DNA of 64,000 nucleotides from assembly GCA_014706295.1 (NCBI GenBank), contig JACSVZ010000007.1, forward strand, positions 36,873,133 through 36,937,132, given 5' to 3'. Origin of the DNA: Lycocorax pyrrhopterus obiensis. Its lineage: Eukaryota; Chordata; Aves; Passeriformes; Paradisaeidae. Below the pieces are notes generated by a model. The model saw only the letters and a list, made by a program, of their open reading frames with translations. It ran no database searches and was not told the DNA's origin. Positions 50,101 to 60,287 of this stretch are shown in pieces (the stretch's first letter is position 1; each line of letters opens with the position of its first letter). Both the position numbers and the translations under genes were made by a program.

Positions 50101-53100
50101 TTACCTCAAGCACATGTAAAGATAAGGCATTTTCAGAAAAGTTTCTTCTAGAGCTGCATTTCTTGGATGTCGTGGTATGGAATATCCCTTAGGTCAGTTG
50201 GGGTTAACCATCCCAGCTGTCTCACCTCCCAATTCCTTGTGCGCCCCTAGGCTGCTCACTGGTGGGAAGGGGTGAGAAACAGAAAAGGTCTGGTCTCTGT
50301 TCAAGATCTGCTTGGCAATAATTAGAACATCACTATGTTATCAACACTGATTTCATCACAAATCCAAAACGTAGCACCATACAAACTCCTAGTAAGAAAT
50401 TTAACTCTAGCCTAGCCAAAACCAGTATGTCTGCATTTTTAGCTTGTTGCATAGCACTTATTCATGAAAAATAGATCAATTAATTATTTTACTGTCTTCA
50501 AATTTATGAAGAAGGTTCTTAAAATGTTATTTTGTTAAGGGAACCATAAATTATTATTTTTTAGATCTTACTGTTGGGAACATAGACCAGTCCAAAAGTT
50601 TACGGATAAAGAACCTAGAGGAGCTTCACAGTGCACAATATGCCTGGATTTGGTTGAACATCTTCCAGTGTACACTGTATTGAAAAGTCCTTGCTGTAAA
50701 AATGCTTGGTTTCATCGAGAATGCTTGCAGGTAATACAGGTTCTCCCTTTCATTCTTTTTGCATCCATGGAGATCACATTTCTATTTAAAAATAATTGAA
50801 CGATTGCTTAGTGTTAAGTGTAGGCAGTAGGTATGAAATATACTAGGTTTGAAGAACAGTGATAAAATTGTGTTATGGACACAAAAGGATTTGGGGTTTT
50901 TAATGCTATTAACTTTTTCTCCCCCCATGGCCCCTCCATGTTTCTGCATGTATGATATATACTTTATGCCTTTACTACTTTTAGGAACTGAAGTTCAGCC
51001 TATGTAGTTGCTTTCTTGCAAGTCATTATGTGCAGAATCTGATTGCTAAAACTGTAATTTATCCATCATCAGTTCTCTTTGGCTAAATTCCTGACTAGAA
51101 AAAGTTACAACATTGTTTTTGTAAACTTATTCTGGATCTGGAGAGGTTGACTGAAAAGGATGGTGCTTTTGTTTATGAACCTTATTCTAGCATATGAGCT
51201 CTTTCCTTTAAAGGAAGCGAAAATCCTTACCATTTGCTGTAATGTCAAGTCGCATCACAATTTGATACTAGCTTAAACACCCATGTCAGGACAGTATCCA
51301 TGAATGTAATGCTTCTCAATATTAAGACATAATTTATTGGCATCTTAAGGATGGTAGTAATTCAATAATTGGTCTGGTTTTTTTGATGTGTTTTTTTTTT
51401 CTTGACACAGTATCAAGCTTTGAGTGCTGGGATATTTTTCTTTAGGTGCACAGTATGTAATAACAAGGACAAATTTCAAAAAGAAATGTTGAGAATGGGC
51501 ATACACATTCCAGAAAGGTAAGTAATTTTGTTAATGATCACTATTGTATGAAAACTTTGACAGGCTGTTATAACATTTTAATTTATTCTACAGAACTTCA
51601 ACTATTAATATGTTAGTTCTACCTTCAATTGTAGAATTGTTCCGTTTGGTAAGGAGTGGCCTGTTTCCTTTTAGATATGCATAAAAATTGGCAAAGGTCA
51701 AATTAGTTATCTCAAACATAAAACAGGAAGCTCTGAAAAGTCATTTTTAATGCCATGATTCAACTTTAAACCCAATTAAAAGATAAAAGCACTTCTTAAA
51801 TACAATAATTTTTCCTTAACATAGAGATTGTTGAGAAGTGTATTTTCTGTGCCCAGGTTTAATTATCTGAATTTCTGTCAAGACAGAATTGTAATTGACT
51901 GATTACTCAGCCATACAGCTTCTATCTTCTGGCAAGGGATTGCAAAGGTTATGTTTGGTATAATAACTGCTTCCAAAATTCCAAGCTGTTTTTCCTGTTT
52001 CTATCGCCTGATGAGGCTCAAAATATGACAGAAAAAGATCAGAATGATGCTTCTTTGTTAGAAGTATTATTCCGTAATAGCTATTAGTCTTTTCAGAGAG
52101 CACCATTAATTCCCTCTTGAGACAGAAGCTTGCAATTCTGGAGAGGAAGAAGAGTCAAAATACTTAATGAACTTTGCTGTACTGGCCTGGAACATTCTAA
52201 GTTACCATTCATGAAACCAGTTTCAGCGGTAACTTGAGTAGGCTGCCTAAACAAATATCCTTGTTTTCTGTGAGAGAAAAAAGGGAATAATATGAGACAG
52301 AGAAAACGTGCACTGAGGTCATGTGAAAAATAATAAATACTTGAAATCAAAGTAACTATGCAAGAGGAAGTCCATCTGTGTGTTTTATAGTTTTTTATTA
52401 TTTTAGTTACTAGACTTTTCTTCCCCCTCTCAGTTGTCTGTTACCTAGAACATGACATGATTGAAATATATTCCTGTGTTTATTGCATATGTCTTTTTCA
52501 AAATATAGAGTAACCCATTGAAATAATCAGAAATAGAGTTCTAGTATCCAGTCTTCTGCTTTGTGTATAGGGATGCGTCTTGGGAACTTGAAGAAAATGC
52601 GTATCAAGATTTACTGCATTGTTACCAACACTGTGATGTTAAAAGATGTCTCTGCAAGAAAGGAAGAGACTATAATGAACCTGATAGGTATGATACTTTA
52701 GCAGGAAAGTATAACTTAGGATGGAATCGTTTTTTGGTGTGTTTTTCATTGTTGTTATTGATTATTTTTATTTACTTAAATGCTTTGATATTTTTCAGCA
52801 TCAGGTTTTAATGTCAAGGCAGCACACTGTCCAGATAGTGTGTTTGTTTGACTCATTACAGTCATATTTCAATACTAAATTTCTCTTAACTTAATCTGGT
52901 TATAAAAGCCATGACAGCCAAAGTTAATGGATTATCAGTTACCTTGTCCTTGTCCTCATTGTATACAGGCTGAAGCAGCATTTGTGCATCAACATAGCTT
53001 GTGCCTAAATGAATGTTGTGTATGTATCATTCAGAGTTTAATTCAGCAATTTAATAAGTGTTAAAATACTTACAGCCTTTACAAGAAATGATTGTTAAAG

Positions 53101-56100
53101 CAGTAGACTTAGGTCAGTAGTTTGAATGTTTTTCTAGAGAGCTCTCCTTTAAAAGAATTACCATTTGGAAAAGCTGACTGATGGATACCCATAAAACACA
53201 GAGGATTTTGCTGACTAGCAGGATGAGAAGAAAATGGTGTCTGCAAACTACTGACTTCGGGGCAGGGGAGTACACTAATAGCCTCATTCAGTGCAAGGTG
53301 CTGGAACATAAGTAGCTTTTTTTTCTTGTTGCAGCCAGGTATGAGTACATCTTGTGTGAATAAAGTCTCCTTGATTAGACTCCGTTCTACCACACTGATA
53401 AAATTATGCTTTGTTGGTTTAGTGTCTGGATTGCGCTTACTGTTGAATATTCTTTGTTTTAACTAGCCTCATTCTTCTGTCTAATTCTAAGTACCTAAGT
53501 TTTTAATTTTAGTAAATGGGAAATAAAGCGTTGTCAGTATTGCGGTTCTCGTGGGACTCATTTGGCCTGTTCATCTATGAAGTCATGGGAACAAAACTGG
53601 GAGTGCATGGAATGCAGAAGTATCTTTGCAAAATCAGGTAAAGTTATGGATGTGACAGTGATTTCTTAAATGATAACTTTAAGTTATGTAAGCATACTTT
53701 ACAATTAGCAAATTCATTAAATTGATATAATGTAATCTACAGGAAAGTATAGCAAACGGAAAAAGCGTGCTTTGGCTACCTCTGAAAAGACAAATGGGAC
53801 AACTTGTTTGCTGGAAGAGCCACCTCCAAAGTCCCCTCGGCAGTCATCTGGATCCCCACGCAATTTTCTACTCCAGTGCGTAATTTTCTGTTTTCTTGCA
53901 GAAACTGATTATTGCATAAAATAATACTTAAACATGAGGAAATGATGGCTTATTCCATAGGAGAAACTTACATTAAATTGCAAATCAGATAAAGTTGGAA
54001 TGAAGTTTAGTGATTGAAGGTTTCTGAGTAAGCCATGAACTCTGGAAATTTGCTATAGTTCTTTGGATTTGGTGGCATGTAAACCACTTTTTAGTTGGTA
54101 AAGATAGATCCTTGTTAAAGAAATTTTAACAATTTAGTGGTAACTTAGATTATACAAATGGCAAAGCATTAAGTTTGCTTATTGGCATTTTTTCCTTTTT
54201 AATAGTGTTCTAGAAGTCTGACTTAGAGATGTTCATATTAATGTTTTCCCCTGCCGTAATAAAAACTTCTCAAGTTTATAGAAACTAATACTTCTAGTTT
54301 TTGCTTACTGTATCAGTCAGGACTTCCATCTGATGTATGAGATGCAACTAAAAACAGATCCTAAGGCCACCATGGAATAAAATACAGAATTGTTATTTTT
54401 AAAATTGTAGTTCAGTTCACTGGTGGACTTCGTGGAATTGAAGATACAAATGAGATTCGGTACTGAAGTAGGGGGAAACTATACTGCTACCTTGAAATAG
54501 AAAGCGTTCATATATTCTTCAGTTGTGTCTCTTCTTAAAATACTGTTTTGGCTTACAGATCATCAAAGATAATGTACCAGAACTTGTCACCTTGCTCACA
54601 CCTAGAACTTCCAGCGTCCGACAGAATGACAATGTCCTTATCTCCAGTGAAGTCAAACAGGAACTGGTCTCTGACACAAAAGTATTTTCTTCTATTTTTC
54701 TTATTTTGAAGAGTAATCTAGCACATGGCTTTATACCGTATACAGAACATGCAGGGGGAGGGTCTCTGTGTGTGTGTTTGTGTATATGTATTTGTGTGTG
54801 TGTATACAGTATCCATATATATTTCTCTGCGTGAGTATATATAGTATCCCTATATATTTTTGTGTGTGTGTATGTTTATAGTCACTGTAAAAATGAGATG
54901 CGTGTACGCTTAAAACCTGAAGTCATAGCTTGAGAAAGGCTTTTGCTGTTTCTAAATGCTAGAGGGGCATGAGGAGAAAAGAATGAAACCTACTGAGAAT
55001 TTTTAGGTTAGGTAACGAGGAGATCGAAACCCAGAAATGCATACTTGCCCTTACTGATGCATGGCTAAACGTTCTTTAGAAAAGAGGGAATAAAAATCTA
55101 ATCCTAATTACTTTCTTCTAATTAGACGTCCTACATTTTTAATGTTTTTGTATTTGTACCATATGAATAGTTCATGATTGTACTAAAGTCAGTGCTAAAA
55201 CAACATGTTTTAATATAGAATATTCAGTTTAAGGACATAAAATTCATTGTCTTCTTCTGAGTAGTTAATTTATGGATTCTACCTTATGTGCTAAGAATTC
55301 TGATGAGGGAATAAGTTATTTCTAGTAGATACGGTATTTGAGATTAGTTTTGGTTGCAAGTTAGAAAACAAAGGAAACATCTTGTTTTTTTAAATGAGAA
55401 CTTTCTTCCTACTCAAATATATTTTTTATTATAGTGACAAGATTATTCTAATTTGGTTGCAAAACATCTTTAACATAAAATGGTAAACTCTTTGATTTCT
55501 CACTTGTTTCATGCACATTGTTTAAATGTTGAATCGTGAGAATTGTTTGGCACTGTATTAAGAAAGTCATTATTTGTTTTATGCCAGGGTAATTATTTCT
55601 GCCTCATTTTTTTGTTTCTTAGAGGTACTTTAAAACTTGCCGTTACGGTGTTAAAATTTTTTAAATCTATACTAAATGTTTTACTGATATAATTTAGGCA
55701 ATACCTGAATGTGCAACAGTGTTTAAAGAAGTGTTCTTCTTAAGAGACTATTAGAATGTTTTTTGTATGACTGTTGCTGATTATGAATCACAGATTTCAT
55801 CTGAAAATATGTGCAATTTTCTTGTAGGCATTTAAGAGAGCAAAGAAGGGAAGTTTGTAATATACTGAAGGAGTTAAAGGTACAAATTAAAACAAAAACG
55901 ACAAGACTTAACATCAATGCAGAAAATATTTGGAGTAATGCTTTAAAAGGATTTAGACAGCGCAACTTCAGTCCTACAAACACCATTGAAGTAAATTTCT
56001 CAAACTGCAAAAATAGATCAAATACTTCTGCTGCATCAAAACACCATTTCTTCCAATTATTAATGCTTCACCTTCAGAATTCATCATTGTTTGAGGGCTC

Positions 56101-59100
56101 TTCTGGAAAGAACTTGTCCCTTGATTTTCAAGGTAATTGGTTGCTTTGCTCAAAAACATATTGAGAAGTATAAAACTTAAAACATTTTTTAATCTTCAGC
56201 CAGTATGACAGTATGAATGTCAGTTCACAAGTGTAGTCCTGAAAGATAAAAACTGGGGTTTGATTTTTTTATTTTTTCAGTTCTGAAGGGGAATGGTGTG
56301 TGGATTTGTAATTTTAAAAATTTGGGTTAGTTGGAGAAGTTGATGACAACCATGGAAAAAATGCAGCATATAACTAGACTTGGAACTTTCTAATTAGTGT
56401 ATTTGTTCTCTTTAAGTGAATTTCTTTCTTCCGGACTCCTTTCTCTGCTAATTATTTTTCTTTCCTCAAATTTCTAGAACATTGTTTCTCATAGCATGCT
56501 TCCCAAAGACCCCAAGTTAGCTTCTTTGAGTTCTTATGCTTCAGAATTAAATATGCATTGGGTGTAAAGTGGAAGAGGAAGTTACATCTCCCAAACCTTG
56601 GTAGTGGGTGAAGCGTTGGCGTAAAAGAACGTGATACTCCTATGTAAAAATGTCGTCTTATAGTTTGAACAATCAGGAGATAGCAAAAGTCATTAAGACA
56701 AAATAGCACTATGACATTTTCTATTAAAAAATAAGGATCAGAAATCATTTCTATGCACATGAAGTAAACATATTTTTCTATTTGCAGCTGTAAAAGAAAA
56801 TCTTTATTTTGAAGCTGGGAAAATGATTGCGGTTTCTCTGGTTCACGGTGGTCCATCTCCTGGTTTCTTTTCCAAAACACTGTTTGATTGCCTTGTCTAT
56901 GGTCCAGAGAATGTGAAGCCAGCTTTGGAAGACGTTGCTGATGTTGACGTAGCACAAACAATACAAATGGTAATATGCAATAAGTTTCATTTTATTTCTT
57001 GCTCAAGACTGTATTTGGAGATAAAGAAGGACTTACTGAATATAAACTTTGTTGAAATTAAAAAGCTTATTTTTCATGTATATGTATACATACGTGTGGT
57101 AAACAACGGCCTAACTTATCTTTTTATGCAGATAAAATATGCAAATAGTCTGTCCAGCCTACAGTCTACACTACAGGACTGCTGTGAGTTCCTCGCTGCT
57201 GCTGGATGTTTAAGACCTGTAACAGCTTTGTGTGATAAGAACGTGCTGGTGGATGACATATTGATCTATCATGTAATCAAGAGAATTACTTTACCCTTAG
57301 AAAGGTTTGTTTTGTTTGAGTTTTCAAAGTTCTTGGTTCTTTTCCTGACTGAAACACTAATTAATATGTTGCTAAAACTAATTTTCACATGTTCTCACTT
57401 ATTCTCCATTTAAACCAATGAAGTGTACTGTAATTTTCAGTTGATTAAGTAGCAACTGTTGACTAGGTAGTTAAACTGAAAGACTGAAATTATTTCTCTG
57501 CGTATCTGCTCTGTTCCACTTCTCCTTGGTCACATTCCGTTTTCAACTTTATGAAGAAGGCAGATTCACAGTTTTTGAACTACAGCATCACAAAGACCTT
57601 TGCACTATAAAATTTCTCTAGCTTATGTTCGTTTCTAATTCAGAATTGCTCAAATTTAGAATCTTTACATTTTGGAAATGTTTAACATATGTTTAGAATT
57701 CAAATGAGTTTTCTAGAGTTCTAATTAGGGAGTTTGTGTGTGCCATTAGGAGTGCAATACTGTCAACAAGTGTAAGTTGGCCTGCTTAGAATGTAAGCAT
57801 TGCATTGATGTTTCTGTGAGGTAGTGATGACCTCATTAGCTGGAAAAGTTGCAGCTCTTGACTGTTCTTTCATTGGTCTCTGCCCTTACTTCCAATTCAC
57901 GTTCTTCATCTGCTTGGTAAAATGTATTGGATACTAATTTTTCCAACAAGCATAGCTTGGTTTAAACTTCACATATAGTGTTATCTTTGACAAACTTGAA
58001 TCAACTCAATCTCCAAGAGCTATGAAAACTAATTGTTGATGTGAGGATTTTTTTAAATTAAGGTCAGAGCAATTAGTCTTTCAGTCAATGCCCTCTGGCA
58101 TGGTTGAACAATCTATCTTATTTTAAAACTAGTGAGTTAAAAAGTAAAACATAATAATTAGCCCATTTGTTTATGAGGTAATGTGGTTTTGTCCTTTTTG
58201 GGAGATGGACTTAAGATGTGCATAAGTGAGTAGAACAAGAAGTTACTTGTCACTGTCAAGGACTGAGAGTAACTAGAGTGTTGGTTATTTTAGCTGTTAA
58301 ATGTTCTAGGCCACTGGGCACCACTGAAAAGAGCCTGTCTCCTGACTTCCTTGCACATTCCCTTCAGATACTTCTACGTGTTGAGATTCCACCTGAACCT
58401 TCTCTTCTGCAGGCTGAAGAGTTCCAGCTCTCTCAGCCTCTCCTCTTAGGGTTGTGCTCTAGTCCCTTAATCATCCTAGTCATCCTTTGCCAGGCTTTCT
58501 CCAGTATGTCCATATCTCTCTCGTACTGGGGAGTCTGGCACTGAACACAGCCCTTCAAGTGTGGCCTTACTGCTGCTAAGCAGAGGAAAAAGATCACCTC
58601 CCTTGAACTGCTGGCAACACAATTCCTAGTACAGCCCAGGATGCTGCTTACCTGCGTTTGCCGCAGGGAGAAATAGTAGCATGTAAAAGCACATGCAGAC
58701 TGCAAAAGCCAAGCAAAGGCTATCTTTTAAGACAACTCATTTTGTCTATGGACAAGGAATTTAAACTGTTTTCCAAAGAGCTATTTGTAAGAAAGAGATT
58801 TGCTATGTTTTCCTATAAAAGTTAAAAGTAAACCTTGCACATACAGTCAAGTACCAGGAAATAAGGTTAATTTCTAAGTATCACTGGTATTTCTTTCAAC
58901 TCCCCAAAAAGCTCCACAGAAACATTTAGAGTGTTAGAATGAAAGTTAAACACATTTTCCAAGATAAAATGGGAGTACTATGTAACCTTACTGACAAGAT
59001 TTAGAGACTGCAGATGGGGAAGATTTATTATATCTCATCTTGCAGCTTTATAAAATGCAGAGTTCTGATGCATGGTCACTCTTTTTTCTCCCCCCCCCCC

Positions 59101-60115
59101 CCCCCCCCCCCCCCCCAGTTTTAGGCAGGGTTTGAAAACTCTTGGTGTTCTAGAGAAAATGCAAATGCACCCAGATGCGTTCTCCAGCATATTGTGCCAC
59201 AAACCCGAAAGACTTTCAGCGGAAACTATTTGTGATCTCTTTACAATCCATTCCTCATCAGATGTAAATAAACTTAAAGGTGCTGGGTTTTGGATGGGCT
59301 ATTTGCAAGATGTGGAAAGTAAGTAATTTTTAATTTTTTTTTTTTAGTTTAAAAATCCTCCCCTTCCATGTCCAGGCTATTTAGTTGCTGGTATATATAC
59401 AGAATTTGATTTTTAGAGTTCAGTGGGTTAAATAAATCAAGATTTTGTAGTCACTATCAGTTCCTAATTGTTCCTTCTTCCCCCTCTTTATTACTAATTA
59501 GAATTTCTGAAACTGTTGCCCAAAACTTTAGAGGGGTAAATATCTGAAAGACTCCTGTGAATTCAAAAAAAAAATCCAATACACAACCTAAGTGATACAG
59601 AAAAATCCTTTATTAGATAGTTTGTTTAAAGTCTTAAAAGACCACTGTTTTCTATCTTTTTCTTGCAGAAGAGATTTTTGTATTCACTTAAGATTTTTCA
59701 GAACTAACTGAAGTGGGTTTTTCTTGCTAAACTTTTTCTTAGGTAGCCATATAACTGCATGTTTATTCAGCATATTGATTTGATTTCATGTGGGGTTTTT
59801 TTCCTCTTAGCACTTAACATGCATGGTAATGGTTTATGTGTAATAGACATTCAATGATAAAAACTTAATCCATTTTTTTTAGGTGGTGAGTCTGTAGTGA
59901 CATTGGAGGATATTCTGCTCTTCGTAACAGGCTCCTGCTATATACCATGCATTGGTTTTGATCCTGAACCTACTATTAAATTTTTGCATATAAAGTATCC
60001 CATTGGAAAGAGACTTCTTAATTGCTTAGAGCTTCCTGTAACAAAGACATATCAGCAGTTCAAAAATAAAATGGAGCTCACCATCAGAAACACACTAAGA
60101 GTTGAAAGGGAATAA
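44157..60115 (+). CDS. G2E3: G2/M-phase-specific E3 ubiquitin ligase G2E3 (14 coding exons)
   Basis: Joining 14 exons gives a 700-residue protein, close to the roughly 706 of human G2E3, with every junction GT-AG and in phase. Order of parts: a C2HC zinc knuckle (C14, C17, H41, C44) and a C4HC2H atypical PHD (C81, C84, C93, C98, H103, C106, C124, H127), together an extended PHD. Next come a RING/PHD-like finger (C144, C147, C164/C165, H171, C174, C189, C192), a third PHD-like finger (C238, C240, C258, C261, H267, C270, C282, C285), a basic SKRKKR segment (296-301, possible nuclear signal) and a HECT-like region (about 365-700). In mammals G2E3 is a nuclear/nucleolar ligase of early development and the DNA-damage response, its activity residing in the N-terminal fingers rather than the HECT. 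The start ATG has A at -3. The HECT catalytic-cysteine position is Leu668 here. An in-frame cassette exon could extend it to 741. Confidence 0.96.
44285..44805 (+). mobile_element. CR1 LINE 3' fragment in intron 2
   Basis: Contains CR1 3'-region phrases (GAGAAGACTGAGAG, GCACTGGAGGAGGCTGCCC, CTTGGACCAGATGATCTCC) and ends in CCAACCCTAACCATTCTGTGA. It is 5'-truncated, in the same direction as G2E3, and begins only about 90 bases after the exon 2 donor. Confidence 0.88.
45690..45787 (+). CDS. G2E3: G2E3 exon 3
   Basis: Residues 13-45. Holds the first zinc knuckle, with C14-x2-C17 and H41-x2-C44. The acceptor is GCATTTTAG and the donor TTG|GTAAGT. Confidence 0.95.
47734..47835 (+). CDS. G2E3: G2E3 exon 4
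   Basis: Residues 46-79, the linker [10 protein letters not shown]...VNRAAKL between the zinc knuckle and the PHD, highly similar to mammalian G2E3. Both edges are phase 0. The frame stays open into intron 4 for about 140 bases, which is read-through only. Confidence 0.96.
48026..48931 (-). mobile_element. Probable solo LTR, antisense in intron 4
   Basis: On the minus strand the block begins TGTAATGGAGC (48,931) and ends GATTGTTACA (48,026), so the termini form the short inverted repeat TGTAAY...RTTACA typical of LTRs. A minus-strand AATAAA (TTTATT on the plus strand, 48,130-48,135) sits about 100 bases from the U5 end. GC content is above that of the surrounding intron. I could not find a clean target-site duplication and do not know the family, so both identity and edges are tentative. 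Confidence 0.5.
49365..49489 (+). CDS. G2E3: G2E3 exon 5
   Basis: Residues 80-120 plus two bases of codon 121. Core of the atypical PHD: C81-x2-C84, C93, C98, H103-x2-C106, within [14 protein letters not shown] and SYHFPCGLQ. Acceptor TTATTTCTAG, donor TTCAG|GTGAGT. Confidence 0.97.
50150..50432 (+). mobile_element. ERV-derived repeat fragment in intron 5
   Basis: The text runs from about GGATGTCGTGGTATGGAATA through CACTGGTGGGAAGGGGTGAG and TTATCAACACTGATTTCATC to CCTAGCCAAAACCAGTATG. I recognise it as part of a very common avian ERV-type interspersed repeat but cannot name the subfamily. It ends about 130 bases before the exon 6 acceptor. Confidence 0.6.
50565..50730 (+). CDS. G2E3: G2E3 exon 6
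   Basis: Residues 121-176. Completes the atypical PHD (C124, H127) and begins the second, RING/PHD-like finger (C144-x2-C147, C164, C165, H171-x2-C174). The segment around [16 protein letters not shown] is nearly identical to the mammalian protein. Confidence 0.97.
51411..51517 (+). CDS. G2E3: G2E3 exon 7
   Basis: Residues 177-211 plus two bases of codon 212. Supplies the last zinc ligands of the second finger (C189-x2-C192) and the conserved [14 protein letters not shown] segment. Acceptor TTGACACAG, donor AAAG|GTAAGT. Confidence 0.97.
52571..52687 (+). CDS. G2E3: G2E3 exon 8
   Basis: Residues 212-250, [12 protein letters not shown] followed by the cysteine-rich C229, C233, C238, C240 stretch that opens the third finger. 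Donor GATAG|GTATGA. Confidence 0.97.
53513..53637 (+). CDS. G2E3: G2E3 exon 9
   Basis: Residues 251-292. Third PHD-like finger: C258-x2-C261, H267-x2-C270, C282-x2-C285, with the conserved GTHLACSS and SWEQNWEC words. Only a 105-base intron separates it from exon 10. Confidence 0.97.
53743..53875 (+). CDS. G2E3: G2E3 exon 10
   Basis: Residues 293-336 plus two bases of codon 337. Carries a basic cluster (SKRKKR, 296-301) that could be a nuclear or nucleolar signal and the Ser/Pro-rich linker [13 protein letters not shown]. The donor is CTCCA|GTGCGT, chosen because it keeps phase with exon 11 and aligns with mammalian G2E3. Confidence 0.92.
54559..54681 (+). CDS. G2E3: Candidate in-frame cassette exon of G2E3
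   Basis: Between exons 10 and 11 lies a 123-base segment (41 codons, no stop) with acceptor TTGGCTTACAG and donor CAAAA|GTATTT. It enters and leaves in phase 2, so inclusion adds 41 residues without disturbing the frame (700 to 741). The added peptide is Ser/Pro-rich, with LSPCS and SLSPVKSN. The latter contains an SPxK motif of the full CDK consensus. I know of no counterpart in human G2E3. The donor is weaker than those of the other exons, so inclusion may be partial. Confidence 0.55.
54763..54873. repeat. GT-rich microsatellite with local duplication
   Basis: Runs of TGTGTG (54,767-54,805 and 54,861-54,873) alternate with two similar units carrying AGTATCCATATATATT and AGTATCCCTATATATT. 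The tract begins about 80 bases downstream of the cassette-exon donor, giving a UG-rich segment in the pre-mRNA. Confidence 0.9.
55828..56132 (+). CDS. G2E3: G2E3 exon 11
   Basis: Residues 337-438, the largest coding exon. It leads into the HECT-like region ([10 protein letters not shown], residues about 368-377) and ends in the conserved SSLFEGS..KNLSLD. Acceptor TTTTCTTGTAG, donor CAAG|GTAATT. The frame read from 55,811 starts in the intron, so the real exon begins later. Confidence 0.96.
56788..56969 (+). CDS. G2E3: G2E3 exon 12
   Basis: Residues 439-499. HECT N-lobe segment with [22 protein letters not shown] and FDCLVYG, strongly conserved with mammals. Acceptor TATTTGCAG, donor CAAATG|GTAATA. 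The downstream intron is only 162 bases, and the frame stays open through it apart from the splice signals. Confidence 0.97.
57132..57304 (+). CDS. G2E3: G2E3 exon 13
   Basis: Residues 500-556 plus two bases of codon 557. HECT-region helices with [12 protein letters not shown] and the conserved YHVIKRI segment. This is among the less conserved parts. Donor GAAAG|GTTTGT. Confidence 0.95.
58290..58690 (-). mobile_element. CR1 LINE fragment, minus strand, in intron 13
   Basis: Read on the minus strand the text corresponds to a CR1 segment well known from birds: CAGCCCAGGATGCTGCTTAC, CTGAACACAGCCCTTCAAGTG and CTCTCGTACTGGGGAGTC on the plus strand are its reverse-complement hallmarks. The characteristic 3' ATTCT repeat is not present at the left edge, so this is an internal fragment antisense to G2E3. 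Confidence 0.75.
59090..59116 (+). repeat. Poly(C) tract of 27 at the exon 14 acceptor
   Basis: An uninterrupted run of 27 C lies directly before the AG of the intron 13 acceptor (59,117-59,118), preceded by a T-rich stretch. It serves as the polypyrimidine tract of this splice site. The opposite strand is a G27 run able to form G-quadruplexes. Its true length is uncertain because homopolymers are often misread. Confidence 0.9.
59119..59318 (+). CDS. G2E3: G2E3 exon 14
   Basis: Residues 557-622 plus one base of codon 624. HECT segment [34 protein letters not shown] and [15 protein letters not shown], clearly G2E3. Donor GAAA|GTAAGT. Confidence 0.96.
59883..60115 (+). CDS. G2E3: G2E3 exon 15 (stop codon)
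   Basis: Residues 624-700, stop TAA at 60,113-60,115. HECT C-lobe with [14 protein letters not shown] and [11 protein letters not shown]. Where active HECT ligases have T-C-F-N-x-L, this protein has R-L-L-N-C-L, placing Leu668 (codon 60,014-60,016) at the thioester cysteine position. Acceptor TTTTTTTTAG. Confidence 0.96.
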
Positions 60116-60281
60116 GTATTTTTGCTGTTAAACTGGATGTTGGAAACTTGAGTTTTCTGCAGGAACATCTGCTTTCAGTTTGCTACTGTATTTTTGGACA
60201 ACAAGCTTTTAGTATTTTCTGACCTTCCCCCCAAAATTATGCTAAAAGTTATAATGTTATGAGATGGAATACAGTTTTCAA

Positions 60282-60287
60282 ATTAAA
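60282..60287 (+). terminator. Possible proximal polyadenylation signal (ATTAAA)
   Basis: ATTAAA 167 bases after the stop codon, followed by a T-rich stretch (CTTTTATCTTTTC). This is the common variant signal. Use would give a very short 3' UTR. Confidence 0.4.

Noticed and set aside
56452..56961. 169-codon minus-strand frame
   Set aside because: It overlaps G2E3 exon 12 and intron 11 antisense. The exon's coding constraint explains part of its openness and no domain is visible.
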